A stretch of DNA of 64,000 bases, taken from an uncultured Methanobacterium sp. (lineage in GTDB: Archaea; Methanobacteriota; Methanobacteria; Methanobacteriales; Methanobacteriaceae). The first letter of the stretch is position 1. The number at the start of each line of letters is the position of its first letter. The position numbers were made by a program, and so were the translations under genes. The notes beneath the pieces are model-generated. The model was not told where the DNA came from, made no database searches, and was given only the letters and a program-made list of their open reading frames with translations. Below, piece by piece: positions 16,798 to 26,414 of this stretch. The DNA is taken from NCBI RefSeq assembly GCF_963665055.1, contig NZ_OY762015.1:1975001-2039000 (forward strand), read 5' to 3'.

Positions 16798-16856
16798 ATG
16801 AAGTATAAATTAGAATTTTGATTTAAACCCTGCTTAAGTTAACACCATTGCATGAT

Positions 16857-17513
16857 TTAAAATCTCTTTTGACCGAGTCGTTTGATGTCGAATATGGCAG
16901 TGTCTGCCACTGACATTACCGCCATCACTCCAGCCTGTATGGGGTCAGTTACCACCAGATCAGCCTTTTCAGTTACACTACCCGGCATGTTGAGGCTGAT
17001 TACTATGACTTCATGGTCTTTTTTTATCTTCTCTATTGATTCGGTGATCTTCCCTCCCATGAGGGACCCGGCAAGAACCAGGGCTCCTACTCTTGGCAGT
17101 CGTCCCACAGCGGATACTGCTTCGGATAGGTCTTCTTCACCTACCAGGGGGATGGTGTCCACACTGATGTGTTCTCCTCGGATGTTATGACGGTCGGCTT
17201 CGGTTATGGCACCCTGTGCCACCATAGCTACCTGTGCACCGCCACCAATGATGATTATTCTTTTACCATAAACATCCTGAAGTGTGGGGCATTCTTCAAC
17301 ACTCCTCACTGCTTCAACCTTTCCAATATTCTCTATTAACTTATCCACATTCTTAACTGCCTCTAACTCCAGGTAAAGTGATGCATGGTCTTTGTCCTCG
17401 ACAAATAGGTGGGTGTAGGTTATGTTAATCCCACATATGGCAGTTAATTCTGTGATGTCCCGCAAGACTCCTGGCTGGTTTACAGCCCTGATATTTATGG
17501 CAATTTCATCCAT
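16857..17513 (-). CDS. ACT domain/DUF5612 protein
   Basis: An N-terminal ACT domain (NIRAVNQPGVLRDITEL, residues 7-23) is joined to a DUF5612 domain of about 130 residues. The second domain contains IIIIGGGAQVAMVAQGAI, a nucleotide-binding-like glycine-rich strand-loop, and SLNMPGSVTEKADLVVTDP. It is a methanogen-specific architecture of unknown activity. The ACT part implies binding of an amino acid or similar small ligand. It stands alone on the minus strand. Confidence 0.78.
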   Translation of the reverse strand: MDEIAINIRAVNQPGVLRDITELTAICGINITYTHLFVEDKDHASLYLELEAVKNVDKLIENIGKVEAVRSVEECPTLQDVYGKRIIIIGGGAQVAMVAQGAITEADRHNIRGEHISVDTIPLVGEEDLSEAVSAVGRLPRVGALVLAGSLMGGKITESIEKIKKDHEVIVISLNMPGSVTEKADLVVTDPIQAGVMAVMSVADTAIFDIKRLGQKRF

Positions 17514-17627
17514 TACTGATTATCTCCTGAAAATGACTCTGAAAATTTCAATTGCTTAAAAAATTTCTATTTCTTAATCTAACCTACTTTCTAAATTAAA
17601 TTATCGATTATGGTATTAAGTGACAAT

Positions 17628-18443
17628 TTACAACTCCTGGCAGTGGGGACAGATGTATGAAGATGTGCTTCCGGTTTTAATCTTTTCAATGGTGCCACCG
17701 CACTCTGGACAGGGTTCACCCTCTTTATAAGCTACCAGAAAGTAATCCCGATCAAATCCGTTGTTCTGACCATAGAAATCTTTTTCATAGGCTAATCCAC
17801 CTATTTCAATGGCATTTTTAAGGTTTTCCTGGATCACATCATGTAACTTGTCAACCTTACAGGTTTCCAGAGTATTTGCTATCTTTTTAGGATGTATTTT
17901 TGCCCGGAAGAGAATATCATGGATGTATACATTCCCTATACCCCCGATTTTCTTCTGGTTCAGTATAAGGTTTTTAATCTGAGAACGTGCCCCACAGAGT
18001 TCCCGGAAGTGTTCGGTGGTAAATTTTGGGTCCAGGGGTGAAATTCCAATATCCTTGGTGGCTTTATGTTGGGGTAATTCTTCATCCTGCAGTAGTTCTG
18101 CCCGTCCGATCCACCAGAATTTACTGGAAAATGAGGATCCATCGGTAAACTGGAAAAGGCACTGATATTCCTCTGGTAAATCAGCACCGGACTCATGGTA
18201 GAGAATGTCGGCACCCATACCAAGGTTCAGCAGTAGATGATAATCATCAGATAATTGGATGAAAATCCATTTACCTTTGTTGTAAACCTTAATTACCTTT
18301 TTACCCCTGATTTTCTGGATAAATTCTTCTGCTGTTAGGTTTAAAGATTTTTCCTGGCGAAGTTCGCCCTGCTGGAACTCTTTTGATGATAGTTCCTTAT
18401 CCATCTGTCCAGCCAGTATTATGAGTTCTGGTAGCTCTGCCAT
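17628..18443 (-). CDS. Fpg/Nei-family DNA glycosylase, divergent
   Basis: The protein has the Fpg/Nei layout: N-terminal AELPEL, a beta-clam domain, the helix-two-turn-helix with GIGN (168-171) and a C-terminal zinc finger with C245, C248, C265 and C268. This family excises oxidised bases and nicks the abasic site. Two key positions differ from standard enzymes: the catalytic Pro at position 2 is Ala, and the arginine five residues before the third zinc cysteine is Thr260. Lys58, matching the conserved beta-hairpin lysine, is kept. It may be a non-canonical glycosylase or a lesion-binding protein. Confidence 0.85.
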   Translation of the reverse strand: MAELPELIILAGQMDKELSSKEFQQGELRQEKSLNLTAEEFIQKIRGKKVIKVYNKGKWIFIQLSDDYHLLLNLGMGADILYHESGADLPEEYQCLFQFTDGSSFSSKFWWIGRAELLQDEELPQHKATKDIGISPLDPKFTTEHFRELCGARSQIKNLILNQKKIGGIGNVYIHDILFRAKIHPKKIANTLETCKVDKLHDVIQENLKNAIEIGGLAYEKDFYGQNNGFDRDYFLVAYKEGEPCPECGGTIEKIKTGSTSSYICPHCQEL

Positions 18444-18564
18444 TATTCACATCCCCCAATCCAGTATCAACTTACCATAATCTATTTTCAATAATTTTCA
18501 ATATAATAATATGTCATGTTTTTATTAATAAAGTAGAAAAATGAAGTAGAAAAAAATTTAAGCA

Positions 18565-19329
18565 TTAAAATGAGTTGAACACTTCTTTAGCAGTATTTAT
18601 ACCATTTATAGCTGCAGGGAACCCGGCATAAACTACCATAAGAATGATGGTTTCAATTATTTCTTCCCTGGTTAAACCTACATTTAAACCTGCCCTGATG
18701 TGGAATGCCAGCTGTGGTTGTGCTGTGCCCATGCAGGTGAGGGCGGCGATGGTGGCAATTTGCCTGAGTTTAGGGTCCAGATTCTTTCTACTGTAGATAT
18801 CCCCGTAACCAAAGGCCACAACAAATTCTGTTAGGTCCGGAGCTATATCCTGGAAGTTCTCCTTTAAAACATCCACCTGATTTTCATCCAGCTTCCCTAA
18901 CCATTCAGCACCCATAGTAAAACGATCACCCTCCTGTTTTTCAGGTACTGGTTGGAAATCCATATTTTTCTCCTGTAGAACTTCCTTAAGGGCGTTGATC
19001 CCGTTTATGGCACTGGGGAATCCACTGTAAGATGACATCTGCAGGATAACTTCCACCAGTTCTTCTGTAGAAACACCCACATTCAGTGCCCCATTGATAT
19101 GGACCTTTAATTGTGGAGCAGCATTACCCATGGCAGTTAATCCTGCCACCACTGCAATTTCCTTTTCTTTCAGGGTGGTTCCCGGTCTACAGTAGATGTC
19201 TCCAAATGAAAATTCAATCACGTACTTGGACAGATCTGGTGCAATATCTTCTAAACTTTCAACCACTGCTTCTCCAGATTTTCCATCAATTTCCTTAAGT
19301 TTTTCCCAGCCACGGTTATACCGTTCCAT
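18565..19329 (-). CDS. Tandem carboxymuconolactone decarboxylase-like protein
   Basis: The 254 residues contain two CMD/AhpD-like domains (about 15-120 and 140-250) with matching motifs, for example LTAMGNAAPQLKVHINGAL and LTCMGTAQPQLAFHIRAGL, each followed by a GFPAAINGIN-type helix. The CxxC of AhpD peroxidases is absent, so a gamma-carboxymuconolactone-decarboxylase-like role is more likely than peroxide reduction. The substrate is unknown in methanogens. It is a single gene. Confidence 0.85.
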   Translation of the reverse strand: MERYNRGWEKLKEIDGKSGEAVVESLEDIAPDLSKYVIEFSFGDIYCRPGTTLKEKEIAVVAGLTAMGNAAPQLKVHINGALNVGVSTEELVEVILQMSSYSGFPSAINGINALKEVLQEKNMDFQPVPEKQEGDRFTMGAEWLGKLDENQVDVLKENFQDIAPDLTEFVVAFGYGDIYSRKNLDPKLRQIATIAALTCMGTAQPQLAFHIRAGLNVGLTREEIIETIILMVVYAGFPAAINGINTAKEVFNSF

Positions 19330-19442
19330 GTTAACCCACTCCTTATACTTTTATTAGTCACTTTAACTTTAAAATTTAAAATTAATCCAAATAATATAAA
19401 TCCAAATTTAATCATCAGCCACTGCTTGATCGTGCTTCATGA

Positions 19443-19907
19443 TTAATATCCTGATTTTTTGCCAGTTATACCATCTATTTTTACTTTAATCACTGAAACT
19501 TTCCTAACCGCCTCATCCAAATACTCAAAAGAAGCAATATCAGGAGCATATTTGCCCATTATAATATTTAATGCGTTTATTTTCTCGGTTGCATTGTCTA
19601 TTAATTGTGCTTTACCATTACCAATGACGCTTAGATATTTAACACTCCAGTTACATGGATTATCAGATGCTATGATTTCTGTTTTAATGTCCATCTGGAA
19701 ACAAATACTGTTGTTTTCCTTCAAAATGTCAATTTTATGTCCTTCAGTGGCCGAATGGAGATATAAAGTGTTGTTTTTATAACCAAAGTTCATAGGGACT
19801 AAATATGGTTCATCACCATCTACTAATGCTATTCTACAAATTTCAGCTTCTTCAAATACTTTTTTGATAGTTTGTGAGTCTTTTATCTCCTTATCACTTC
19901 TTCTCAT
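19443..19907 (-). CDS. Pyridoxamine 5'-phosphate oxidase-like flavoprotein
   Basis: This is a 154-residue split-barrel protein of the PPOX-like FMN-binding family, recognised from RIALVDGDEPYLVPMNFGY, LYLHSATEGHKIDIL and VCF-like CFQMD strands. Many members of this small class bind FMN or F420 and have no assigned substrate. It begins MRRSDKEI, typical of the NimA/PPOX subgroup. It is not obviously part of an operon. Confidence 0.82.
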   Translation of the reverse strand: MRRSDKEIKDSQTIKKVFEEAEICRIALVDGDEPYLVPMNFGYKNNTLYLHSATEGHKIDILKENNSICFQMDIKTEIIASDNPCNWSVKYLSVIGNGKAQLIDNATEKINALNIIMGKYAPDIASFEYLDEAVRKVSVIKVKIDGITGKKSGY

Positions 19908-20078
19908 GTCTCTTCCTCTTTTACATAATACATACTGGGCCCTCGGAGTAAGGGACTTCTGTTTAAAAGTCCAATTATTGAAAGTATACTGTTAAATTCT
20001 CCCATTGGAATTTCATTTCTCATTGGAAAATAGATATGAAGATTTTAAGATAAAAAAATTAGTTATGGAAAGTAGTTA

Positions 20079-22070
20079 CTAGTTTTTATTGATGGAGTTG
20101 GATAATGCCAGTGCAACCACGCTGGCAAATGCATCAATCAAACGTTTCTCCCTACTATCCATATTAACATCAGGAGAAATAGCCATAACACCTAAAATTC
20201 CATTTTGGACCTTTAATGGAATATGATACCATTTAGAAGAAGCTAATGTATCAGTTCCGCATCCAGCCTCTTTTTTATTTTCATAAACCCAATTTGAAAC
20301 ACCCAGTTCGTGACCATCATAAGTTTCACTTTCACCAAAACGTGACCTCATTTTTAAATTATTTTCTTCATCAGGAAGGAGTATTAAAACCTCATAATTA
20401 AAAGATTCAGCTATGTAACGGGTGCTCCTATCTAAAATGTCATTCAGATCCTGAGAAATTAATAAATCCTTACTGAAATCATATAAAGAGGATATGAATG
20501 CTTCTCGTTGCCTGGTGTATTCAACCTGCCTTTTAACCGTGTCCGCCAGTAAGCTGGTAATTATTCCCACCACGAATAACACTAAGAAAGTGGGGATGAA
20601 CCTTACATCATCAACAGCGAAGGTGTAAAATGGTGGGACAAAGAAGAAATCAAAGGCTACCACTGCCAGTAATGAAGCTAATATTCCGGCTTTTCTCCCT
20701 GCCAGCATACCAGTAAGAGCTACCGGTATGATGAAGATCATGGGTATGTTAATAGCTTCAATGAATGGTTGTAACATCAAACAGATTATGAGAGTGGCCC
20801 CAATGCTTATCAAGCTGACAGCGTAGGGTTTCCAATCGAATGTTGTATCGGAATCCTTTTTCTTGAAAGTTGAATCTTCAGGATATTTATCCTCATTTTC
20901 CACAACCAAAACCTGTGCATCACTTTTCTGGATTACTTTGTTGATTATGGAACCTTCAATAAGTTCCTGGAGGCGTGTTCTCCGTGAATGTCCCATTAAA
21001 ATAAGAGTAATGTTTTTTGACTGGGCTAAAGATACTATTTCATCAGAGATGGATCCAGTTAAACGAAAGACCATACCCCCCAGTTCATCGACCAGTTTCA
21101 GATTGTTTTCCAGCTGTTGAATTTCCCCTTTCCTCACTCTGAGTTTGTAAGAGGGTTCAACATAAACTGCAAACCATTCTGCATTAAAGCGATCCGCGAA
21201 CCGGTGCGCTATTCGAATTAACCTTTTAGAAGATGCATTGGGACTTATGCATACCATTATGCGGTTGCTGGTTTCCCAGGGCCCTAGTATATTTTCTTTT
21301 TTAAGGTAATAGTCCATGTCATAATCCACATGTACTGTGGCGTATCTCAGGGCCATTTCCCTTAATGCAACCAGATTTTTTTCGGTGAAAAAGTTTTCCA
21401 TTGCCTGTTTAGCTTTTTCAGGGATGTAAACTTTCCCCTCTTTGAGTCTTTCCAATAATTCATCAATGGGCAGATCAACCAGTTCGATCTTATCTGCTAA
21501 CTCTATAATTTTATCGGGAACCGTTTCCCTAATTTCCACACCAGTAATCTGCCGTACAATGTCATTGATACTTTCTATGTGCTGGATGTTGAGAGTGGAA
21601 TAGACGTTGATACCTGCATTGAGGAGTTCTTCCACATCCTGATAACGTTTGAGGTGGCGTGACCCTGGAACGTTGTTATGGGCCAGTTCATCCACCAGCA
21701 CGTAATCTGGTTTTCTTTTCAGAACCTGGTCTATGTCCATCTCATCCAGTGTGATCCCCCTGTAATCTATCTTCTGGCGGGGGATCACTTCCAATCCCTT
21801 AAGGAGTTCTCTGGTTTCTGATCTTCCATGGGTTTCTGCAATACCCACCACCACATCTTTCCCCTGCTTTTGGAGAATATGTGCCTCGGAGAGCATTCTG
21901 TACGTTTTTCCAACTCCGGCCACATATCCCAGGAATATCTTCAGGTGTCCCCTTCGTTGATCTTTCCTGCTCTCTTCTTTTTTAATTAAACTTAGGAGCT
22001 GGTCCGGGTCGGGTCTCTGGTTTTCTTCATTCATTTTCTTATTTTTCCAATTCTCCTCAATGTTTCCCAT
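20079..22070 (-). CDS. kdpD: KdpD-like osmosensor lacking the histidine kinase domain
   Basis: In order: a KdpD N-terminal domain with Walker A GYVAGVGKT (48-56) and a VLVDELAHNN Walker B-like segment (124-133); a universal-stress-protein domain around 260-390; four DUF4118 membrane segments about 415-515; and a GAF-like domain to the end at 663. Bacterial KdpD is near 900 residues and ends with HisKA/HATPase domains; here the protein stops after the GAF part. No kinase fragment or kdpE is seen downstream. It lies 6 nt after kdpC, so it belongs to the kdp operon and may sense K+ or turgor through protein contacts. Confidence 0.9.
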   Translation of the reverse strand: MGNIEENWKNKKMNEENQRPDPDQLLSLIKKEESRKDQRRGHLKIFLGYVAGVGKTYRMLSEAHILQKQGKDVVVGIAETHGRSETRELLKGLEVIPRQKIDYRGITLDEMDIDQVLKRKPDYVLVDELAHNNVPGSRHLKRYQDVEELLNAGINVYSTLNIQHIESINDIVRQITGVEIRETVPDKIIELADKIELVDLPIDELLERLKEGKVYIPEKAKQAMENFFTEKNLVALREMALRYATVHVDYDMDYYLKKENILGPWETSNRIMVCISPNASSKRLIRIAHRFADRFNAEWFAVYVEPSYKLRVRKGEIQQLENNLKLVDELGGMVFRLTGSISDEIVSLAQSKNITLILMGHSRRTRLQELIEGSIINKVIQKSDAQVLVVENEDKYPEDSTFKKKDSDTTFDWKPYAVSLISIGATLIICLMLQPFIEAINIPMIFIIPVALTGMLAGRKAGILASLLAVVAFDFFFVPPFYTFAVDDVRFIPTFLVLFVVGIITSLLADTVKRQVEYTRQREAFISSLYDFSKDLLISQDLNDILDRSTRYIAESFNYEVLILLPDEENNLKMRSRFGESETYDGHELGVSNWVYENKKEAGCGTDTLASSKWYHIPLKVQNGILGVMAISPDVNMDSREKRLIDAFASVVALALSNSINKN

Positions 22071-22076
22071 CTTCCA

Positions 22077-22643
22077 TTACTTTTTAAGGTTGTCCAGGGC
22101 TATGTTGAGTTTCAACACATTTACAATTTCCTTCCCCAGTCCCAGGAAAGTGTTCTCCTGGTTACTGGTTATTATCTCCCTAACCTGGGACTCGCTTATT
22201 CCCCTGGTACTGGCAATTCTTGGAACCTGGATCATGGCTGAATCCACATAGATGTATCCTTCCAGTCCACTGCCAGATGCAAGAACCAGGTCCGCAGGGA
22301 TGGTTGCATTGTCCGGTAAGGAATCTTCGGTTTTAATCTGCTGTATTCTCTGGGTAACATTGGCAATCAGTTTTTGATTGGTTGGTCCCAGATTGGATCC
22401 ACTGGATGTGCTGGAGTTATAGTCAATTACTGAGGGCCTGCCGTGGAAGTAGGCAGGACTTGAGAAGTTCTGTCCTATAAGTTGGGAACCAATTACAGTT
22501 CCATTTCCATTTTTTACCAGGTTTCCATTGGCCTGTTCTGGAAATACGACTTGAGATATTCCAGTGATAACCAGGGGGTAAATTATGCCCAGGAATATGG
22601 TGAACACCACGAATATTAATATTGCTCTTTCTAAGTCTTTCAT
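22077..22643 (-). CDS. kdpC: Potassium-transporting ATPase subunit C
   Basis: KdpC is the single-span accessory subunit of the Kdp high-affinity K+ pump. The 188 residues start with one membrane helix (AILIFVVFTIFLGIIYPLVITGI, about 7-29) and continue with family hallmarks GSQLIGQNF, YFHGRPS, DLVLASGSGLEGYI and RIASTRGI. The ATG follows GGGAGGTT, which overlaps the kdpB stop, so translation is coupled. Confidence 0.95.
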   Translation of the reverse strand: MKDLERAILIFVVFTIFLGIIYPLVITGISQVVFPEQANGNLVKNGNGTVIGSQLIGQNFSSPAYFHGRPSVIDYNSSTSSGSNLGPTNQKLIANVTQRIQQIKTEDSLPDNATIPADLVLASGSGLEGYIYVDSAMIQVPRIASTRGISESQVREIITSNQENTFLGLGKEIVNVLKLNIALDNLKK

Positions 22644-22646
22644 GGT

Positions 22647-24695
22647 TTAACCTCCCAGTCCTAATGTGGTTATTAAAATATCCAGTAGTTTGATACCTAC
22701 AAATGGTATAATCAATCCCCCACCACCGTATATGAGGAGATTCATACCCAGCAGTCTGGATACAGACGATGTTTCACGGAATTTAACTCCCCTTAATGCC
22801 AGGGGGATCAGCAGGGGGATCACGATAGCATTGAAGATTACTGCTGCTAGAACTGCGCTGGATGGTGTGGACAAACCCATAATGTTCAAAATACCCAGTT
22901 CGGGGTAGGCTACTGCAAATACAGCGGGAATTATTGCGAAATACTTTGCCACATCATTGGCTATGCTGAAGGTGGTTAAAGCTCCCCTGGTGATGAGGAT
23001 TTCCTTCCCGATCTCCACTATATCCAGTAATTTAGAGGGGGATGAATCCAGATCTATCATGTTGGCTGCTTCCCGGGCTGCAGATGTTCCTGCACTCATG
23101 GCCACGGCAACATCAGCCTGTGCCAGTGCCGGTGCATCGTTGGTTCCATCTCCAATCATGGCCACCAGATACTGATTGTCTCCAGATTGATATTTACGGA
23201 TCATCTCCAGCTTGGTTTCCGGCCTGGCCTGGGCACTGAAATCATCCACTCCAGCTTCAGCAGCTATTGAAGCAGCTGTTAGGGGATTGTCTCCAGTTAT
23301 CATAATGGATTTGATTCCCATACGCCTTAGCTGGGCCAGCTTGTTTTTAATACCCTTCTTTATAATATCCTTCAGCCGTATGACACCCAGTACCCCGTTT
23401 TCGTTGGCCACCACCAGTGGAGTGTCGCCTTTTACGGACACATCATCCACCGCTTTTTTTACCTCAGGAGAGACTGTTAAACCGTTACCCACAACAAAGG
23501 TTTCTATGGCATCTGCTGATCCCTTCCTGATCTTATTTGAACCTATGTCCACCCCGCTCATTCGTGTTTCAGGAGTGAAAGGGACAAATATGGTATCTTC
23601 AGGTGGGTGGATATTTCTCCCGTGGATGTCCAGTTCTTTCTTGGCTAACTTGACAATACTACGTCCTTCTGGTGTTTCATCGGCCAGAGAGGACATCAAA
23701 GAGGCCTGGATCAAATCATTCATCTTAACATCCGCAGCCGGGATGAATTCTGTGGCCATTCTGTTTCCCAGGGTGATGGTCCCGGTTTTATCCAGTAGAA
23801 CCACACTTACATCTCCAGAGGCTTCCACTGCCCTGCCACTTAAGGCCACCACATTGTGCTGCAGTAACCTATCCATACCCGCAATACCGATAGCTGGTAG
23901 GAGTGCTCCGATGGTTGTGGGCATCAGACACACCAACAAAGCTATTAAAATTGGTATGGATATGGATATTCCCATGTAACCGGCAAATGCAGGTAGAGTG
24001 ACTACCACCGCTACGAACAGTGTAGTTAAGGCAATGAGGAGAATCTCAAGGGCTTTTTCATTGGGTGTTTTCTGCCTTTTGGCACTCTCCACCATACCGA
24101 TCATGTTATCCAGGAAGGTGTGGCCTGGATCTGCAGTGATCTGGATCTTGATGGTACCGGAGAGTAGTTTGGTTCCACCAGTTACTCCACTTTTATCCCC
24201 TCCAGATTCCCTTACTACTGGGGCAGATTCTCCAGTAACCGCTGATTCATCCACCAGCGCCGTACCTTCACTTATATCCCCATCACTGGGTATGATGTCC
24301 CCTTCTTCCACCAGTACCCGGTCACCTTTTTTCAGGGAAAGTGCTGATACTTCTTCGGTAGATCCATCATCATGGAGGATTAGGGCTTGTGCCTCACTTC
24401 TACTGCGTTTTAAAGATTCAGCGCGGGCTTTTCCCTGGCTTTCTGCTATGGCTTCGGCGAAGTTTGCAAATAAAACTGTGAACCATAACCATAGGGTGAT
24501 CTGAATGTTGAACAGGTACCCTGCACCAGTTATTATGTTAATGATGGTTTGTACTGTGGTGATCACTGCCCCTATTTCCACTATGAGCATTACTGGGTTT
24601 TTAAGGAGGGTGATTGGATTTAATCTGGTGAATGATCCCTTAAGGGCCTGTATTAAAATTTCTTTTTGGAAAATGCTTGAAGTTTTCTCTTTCAT
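22647..24695 (-). CDS. kdpB: Potassium-transporting P-type ATPase subunit B
   Basis: KdpB is the catalytic P-type ATPase subunit. It has the phosphorylation motif DKTGTITLGN, the actuator-domain TGES (AVTGESAPV), and MIGDGTNDAPALAQAD in the phosphorylation domain, plus membrane helices typical of KdpB. A GTG at 24701 is in frame, but the ATG at 24693-24695 sits behind GGGAGGTG at the best spacing. It lies between kdpA and kdpC with only a few bases on each side. Confidence 0.97.
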   Translation of the reverse strand: MKEKTSSIFQKEILIQALKGSFTRLNPITLLKNPVMLIVEIGAVITTVQTIINIITGAGYLFNIQITLWLWFTVLFANFAEAIAESQGKARAESLKRSRSEAQALILHDDGSTEEVSALSLKKGDRVLVEEGDIIPSDGDISEGTALVDESAVTGESAPVVRESGGDKSGVTGGTKLLSGTIKIQITADPGHTFLDNMIGMVESAKRQKTPNEKALEILLIALTTLFVAVVVTLPAFAGYMGISISIPILIALLVCLMPTTIGALLPAIGIAGMDRLLQHNVVALSGRAVEASGDVSVVLLDKTGTITLGNRMATEFIPAADVKMNDLIQASLMSSLADETPEGRSIVKLAKKELDIHGRNIHPPEDTIFVPFTPETRMSGVDIGSNKIRKGSADAIETFVVGNGLTVSPEVKKAVDDVSVKGDTPLVVANENGVLGVIRLKDIIKKGIKNKLAQLRRMGIKSIMITGDNPLTAASIAAEAGVDDFSAQARPETKLEMIRKYQSGDNQYLVAMIGDGTNDAPALAQADVAVAMSAGTSAAREAANMIDLDSSPSKLLDIVEIGKEILITRGALTTFSIANDVAKYFAIIPAVFAVAYPELGILNIMGLSTPSSAVLAAVIFNAIVIPLLIPLALRGVKFRETSSVSRLLGMNLLIYGGGGLIIPFVGIKLLDILITTLGLGG

Positions 24696-24707
24696 GATCA
24701 CACCTCC

Positions 24708-26414
24708 CTATGATGTTATATTTCCTCCCTGCATGAACAGGTGGTCGAGTCCGGGTCCCAAAGCAAATACTGAGAAGAAAGTAAGCGCTCCCAGTAATAT
24801 TACCACTCCTGCCACCAGTATAATGAATAATGGACCGGTGGTGGGGAAGGTTGCTGAACTGGTGGGAACTTTTCCTTTTTTAGCCAGTAAGCCTGCCAGG
24901 GCAATTGCAGGGATTATGGTGGCGAATCTACCAATGAGCATGGCCAGGCCGAGGGTTAGATTATAAAATACAGTGTTGGCACTCAACCCTGCAAATGCTG
25001 AACCATTATTCCCTATTGTGGAGAAGTAGGCATAGAGTATTTCAGACATGCCGTGTGCTGAAGGGTTGTTGAGACCGGCCAGACCATCCGGTGTGGATAG
25101 GGCAATTGCCGCCAGGATCAGTATGGCTGCCTGAGGCACTACCAGAGGTATGACCGCCAGTGTCATCTCCGGGGGACCTAATTTCTTACCAAGGAATTCA
25201 GGTGTTCTGCCGATCATTAGTCCGGCTATGAACATGGTTAAAATGACGTAGAATAACATTCCAGCCAGTCCCACTCCCAATCCACCAAATATAACTTCCC
25301 CGGTTGCCATGTTGAACATGAAAACCAATCCGGTGAGGGGCATGGCACTGTCGTGCATCATGTTCACCCCACCATTGGAAACAATGGTGGTGGCGGCTCC
25401 CCATGCAGTGGATTCACCAACTCCCAATCTCACTTCTTTTCCTTCCAGGTTTCCACTGGAGACTCCCATTTTTTCAATGATGGGGTTGGTCTGGTCTTCA
25501 GACCATAAGGCCACTCCCAGTCCAGTGACAAAGAGAATCATCATCACCGCGAATATTGCCAGTCCCTGTTTGAAGTTCCGGATCATGTAGCCGAAGGCAA
25601 ATACCAGAGACATTGGTAATAGGAGTATGGCTATGGATTCCAGGAAGTTGGTTATGCCGTTGGGATTCTCGAAGGGGTGAGCAGAGTTCACGTTGAAGAA
25701 CCCGCCACCATTGGATCCCAGCATTTTTATTGCAACCTGTGATGCTGCGGGCCCAAGGGGAATAATTTGATTGGCTCCTTCAATGGTCTGGGCAGTTGCA
25801 TAAGGGTCGAAGGTCTGAACCACTCCCTGTGAAACCAGTAAGAGTGCCAGGATTACAGAAAGGGGTAAGAGTATGTAAAGCACCGAACGGGTCATGTCCA
25901 CCCAGAAATTACCCAGATTTTCTGTATTTTTGCGGATAAATCCCCGGATTAGAACCAGAACCGCGGCAATTCCCACTGCTGCTGAGACGAAGTTCTGAAC
26001 TGCCAGACCCATCATCTGGGTGAGGTAGCTCATGGTGGTTTCACCAGCATAGGATTGCCAGTTGGTGTTGGTTACAAAAGAAATTGCGGTGTTAAGGGCA
26101 GTATCCCATCTTACACCCGGAAAACCTTCAGGGTTAAGTGGTAAATATCCCTGTAATAGCTGCAGGGTGAAAAGAAATAGTATGGCGATAATGTTAAAAA
26201 CTATAAGTGAATAGGCATAGCGTTTCCAGTTCATCTCCTCATTTTCATCAACCCCAACCAGGCGGTAGATGAAACGTTCCACCGGTTGCATGACCGGGGT
26301 CATGAAGGTTCTCTGCCCGGTGAAAACCTTGGACATGTATTTTCCAATGGGCACCGCCAGAACAACCGTGACCACCAGGAGGATTAGAATAAAAATCAGA
26401 TCTTCTGTTGCCAT
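24708..26414 (-). CDS. kdpA: Potassium-transporting ATPase subunit A
   Basis: KdpA is the channel-like K+-binding subunit related to Trk/Ktr channels. The 568-residue protein has many membrane spans and conserved loops TNTNWQSY, GSNGGGFFNVNSAHPFENP, and ANNGSAFAG-like GNNGSAFAGL. The ATG follows GAGGGGGG, and the gene leads the kdpABC-D series. Its first codons overlap the end of the repeat-rich frame at 26396-26863 by 19 nt. Confidence 0.97.
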   Translation of the reverse strand: MATEDLIFILILLVVTVVLAVPIGKYMSKVFTGQRTFMTPVMQPVERFIYRLVGVDENEEMNWKRYAYSLIVFNIIAILFLFTLQLLQGYLPLNPEGFPGVRWDTALNTAISFVTNTNWQSYAGETTMSYLTQMMGLAVQNFVSAAVGIAAVLVLIRGFIRKNTENLGNFWVDMTRSVLYILLPLSVILALLLVSQGVVQTFDPYATAQTIEGANQIIPLGPAASQVAIKMLGSNGGGFFNVNSAHPFENPNGITNFLESIAILLLPMSLVFAFGYMIRNFKQGLAIFAVMMILFVTGLGVALWSEDQTNPIIEKMGVSSGNLEGKEVRLGVGESTAWGAATTIVSNGGVNMMHDSAMPLTGLVFMFNMATGEVIFGGLGVGLAGMLFYVILTMFIAGLMIGRTPEFLGKKLGPPEMTLAVIPLVVPQAAILILAAIALSTPDGLAGLNNPSAHGMSEILYAYFSTIGNNGSAFAGLSANTVFYNLTLGLAMLIGRFATIIPAIALAGLLAKKGKVPTSSATFPTTGPLFIILVAGVVILLGALTFFSVFALGPGLDHLFMQGGNITS

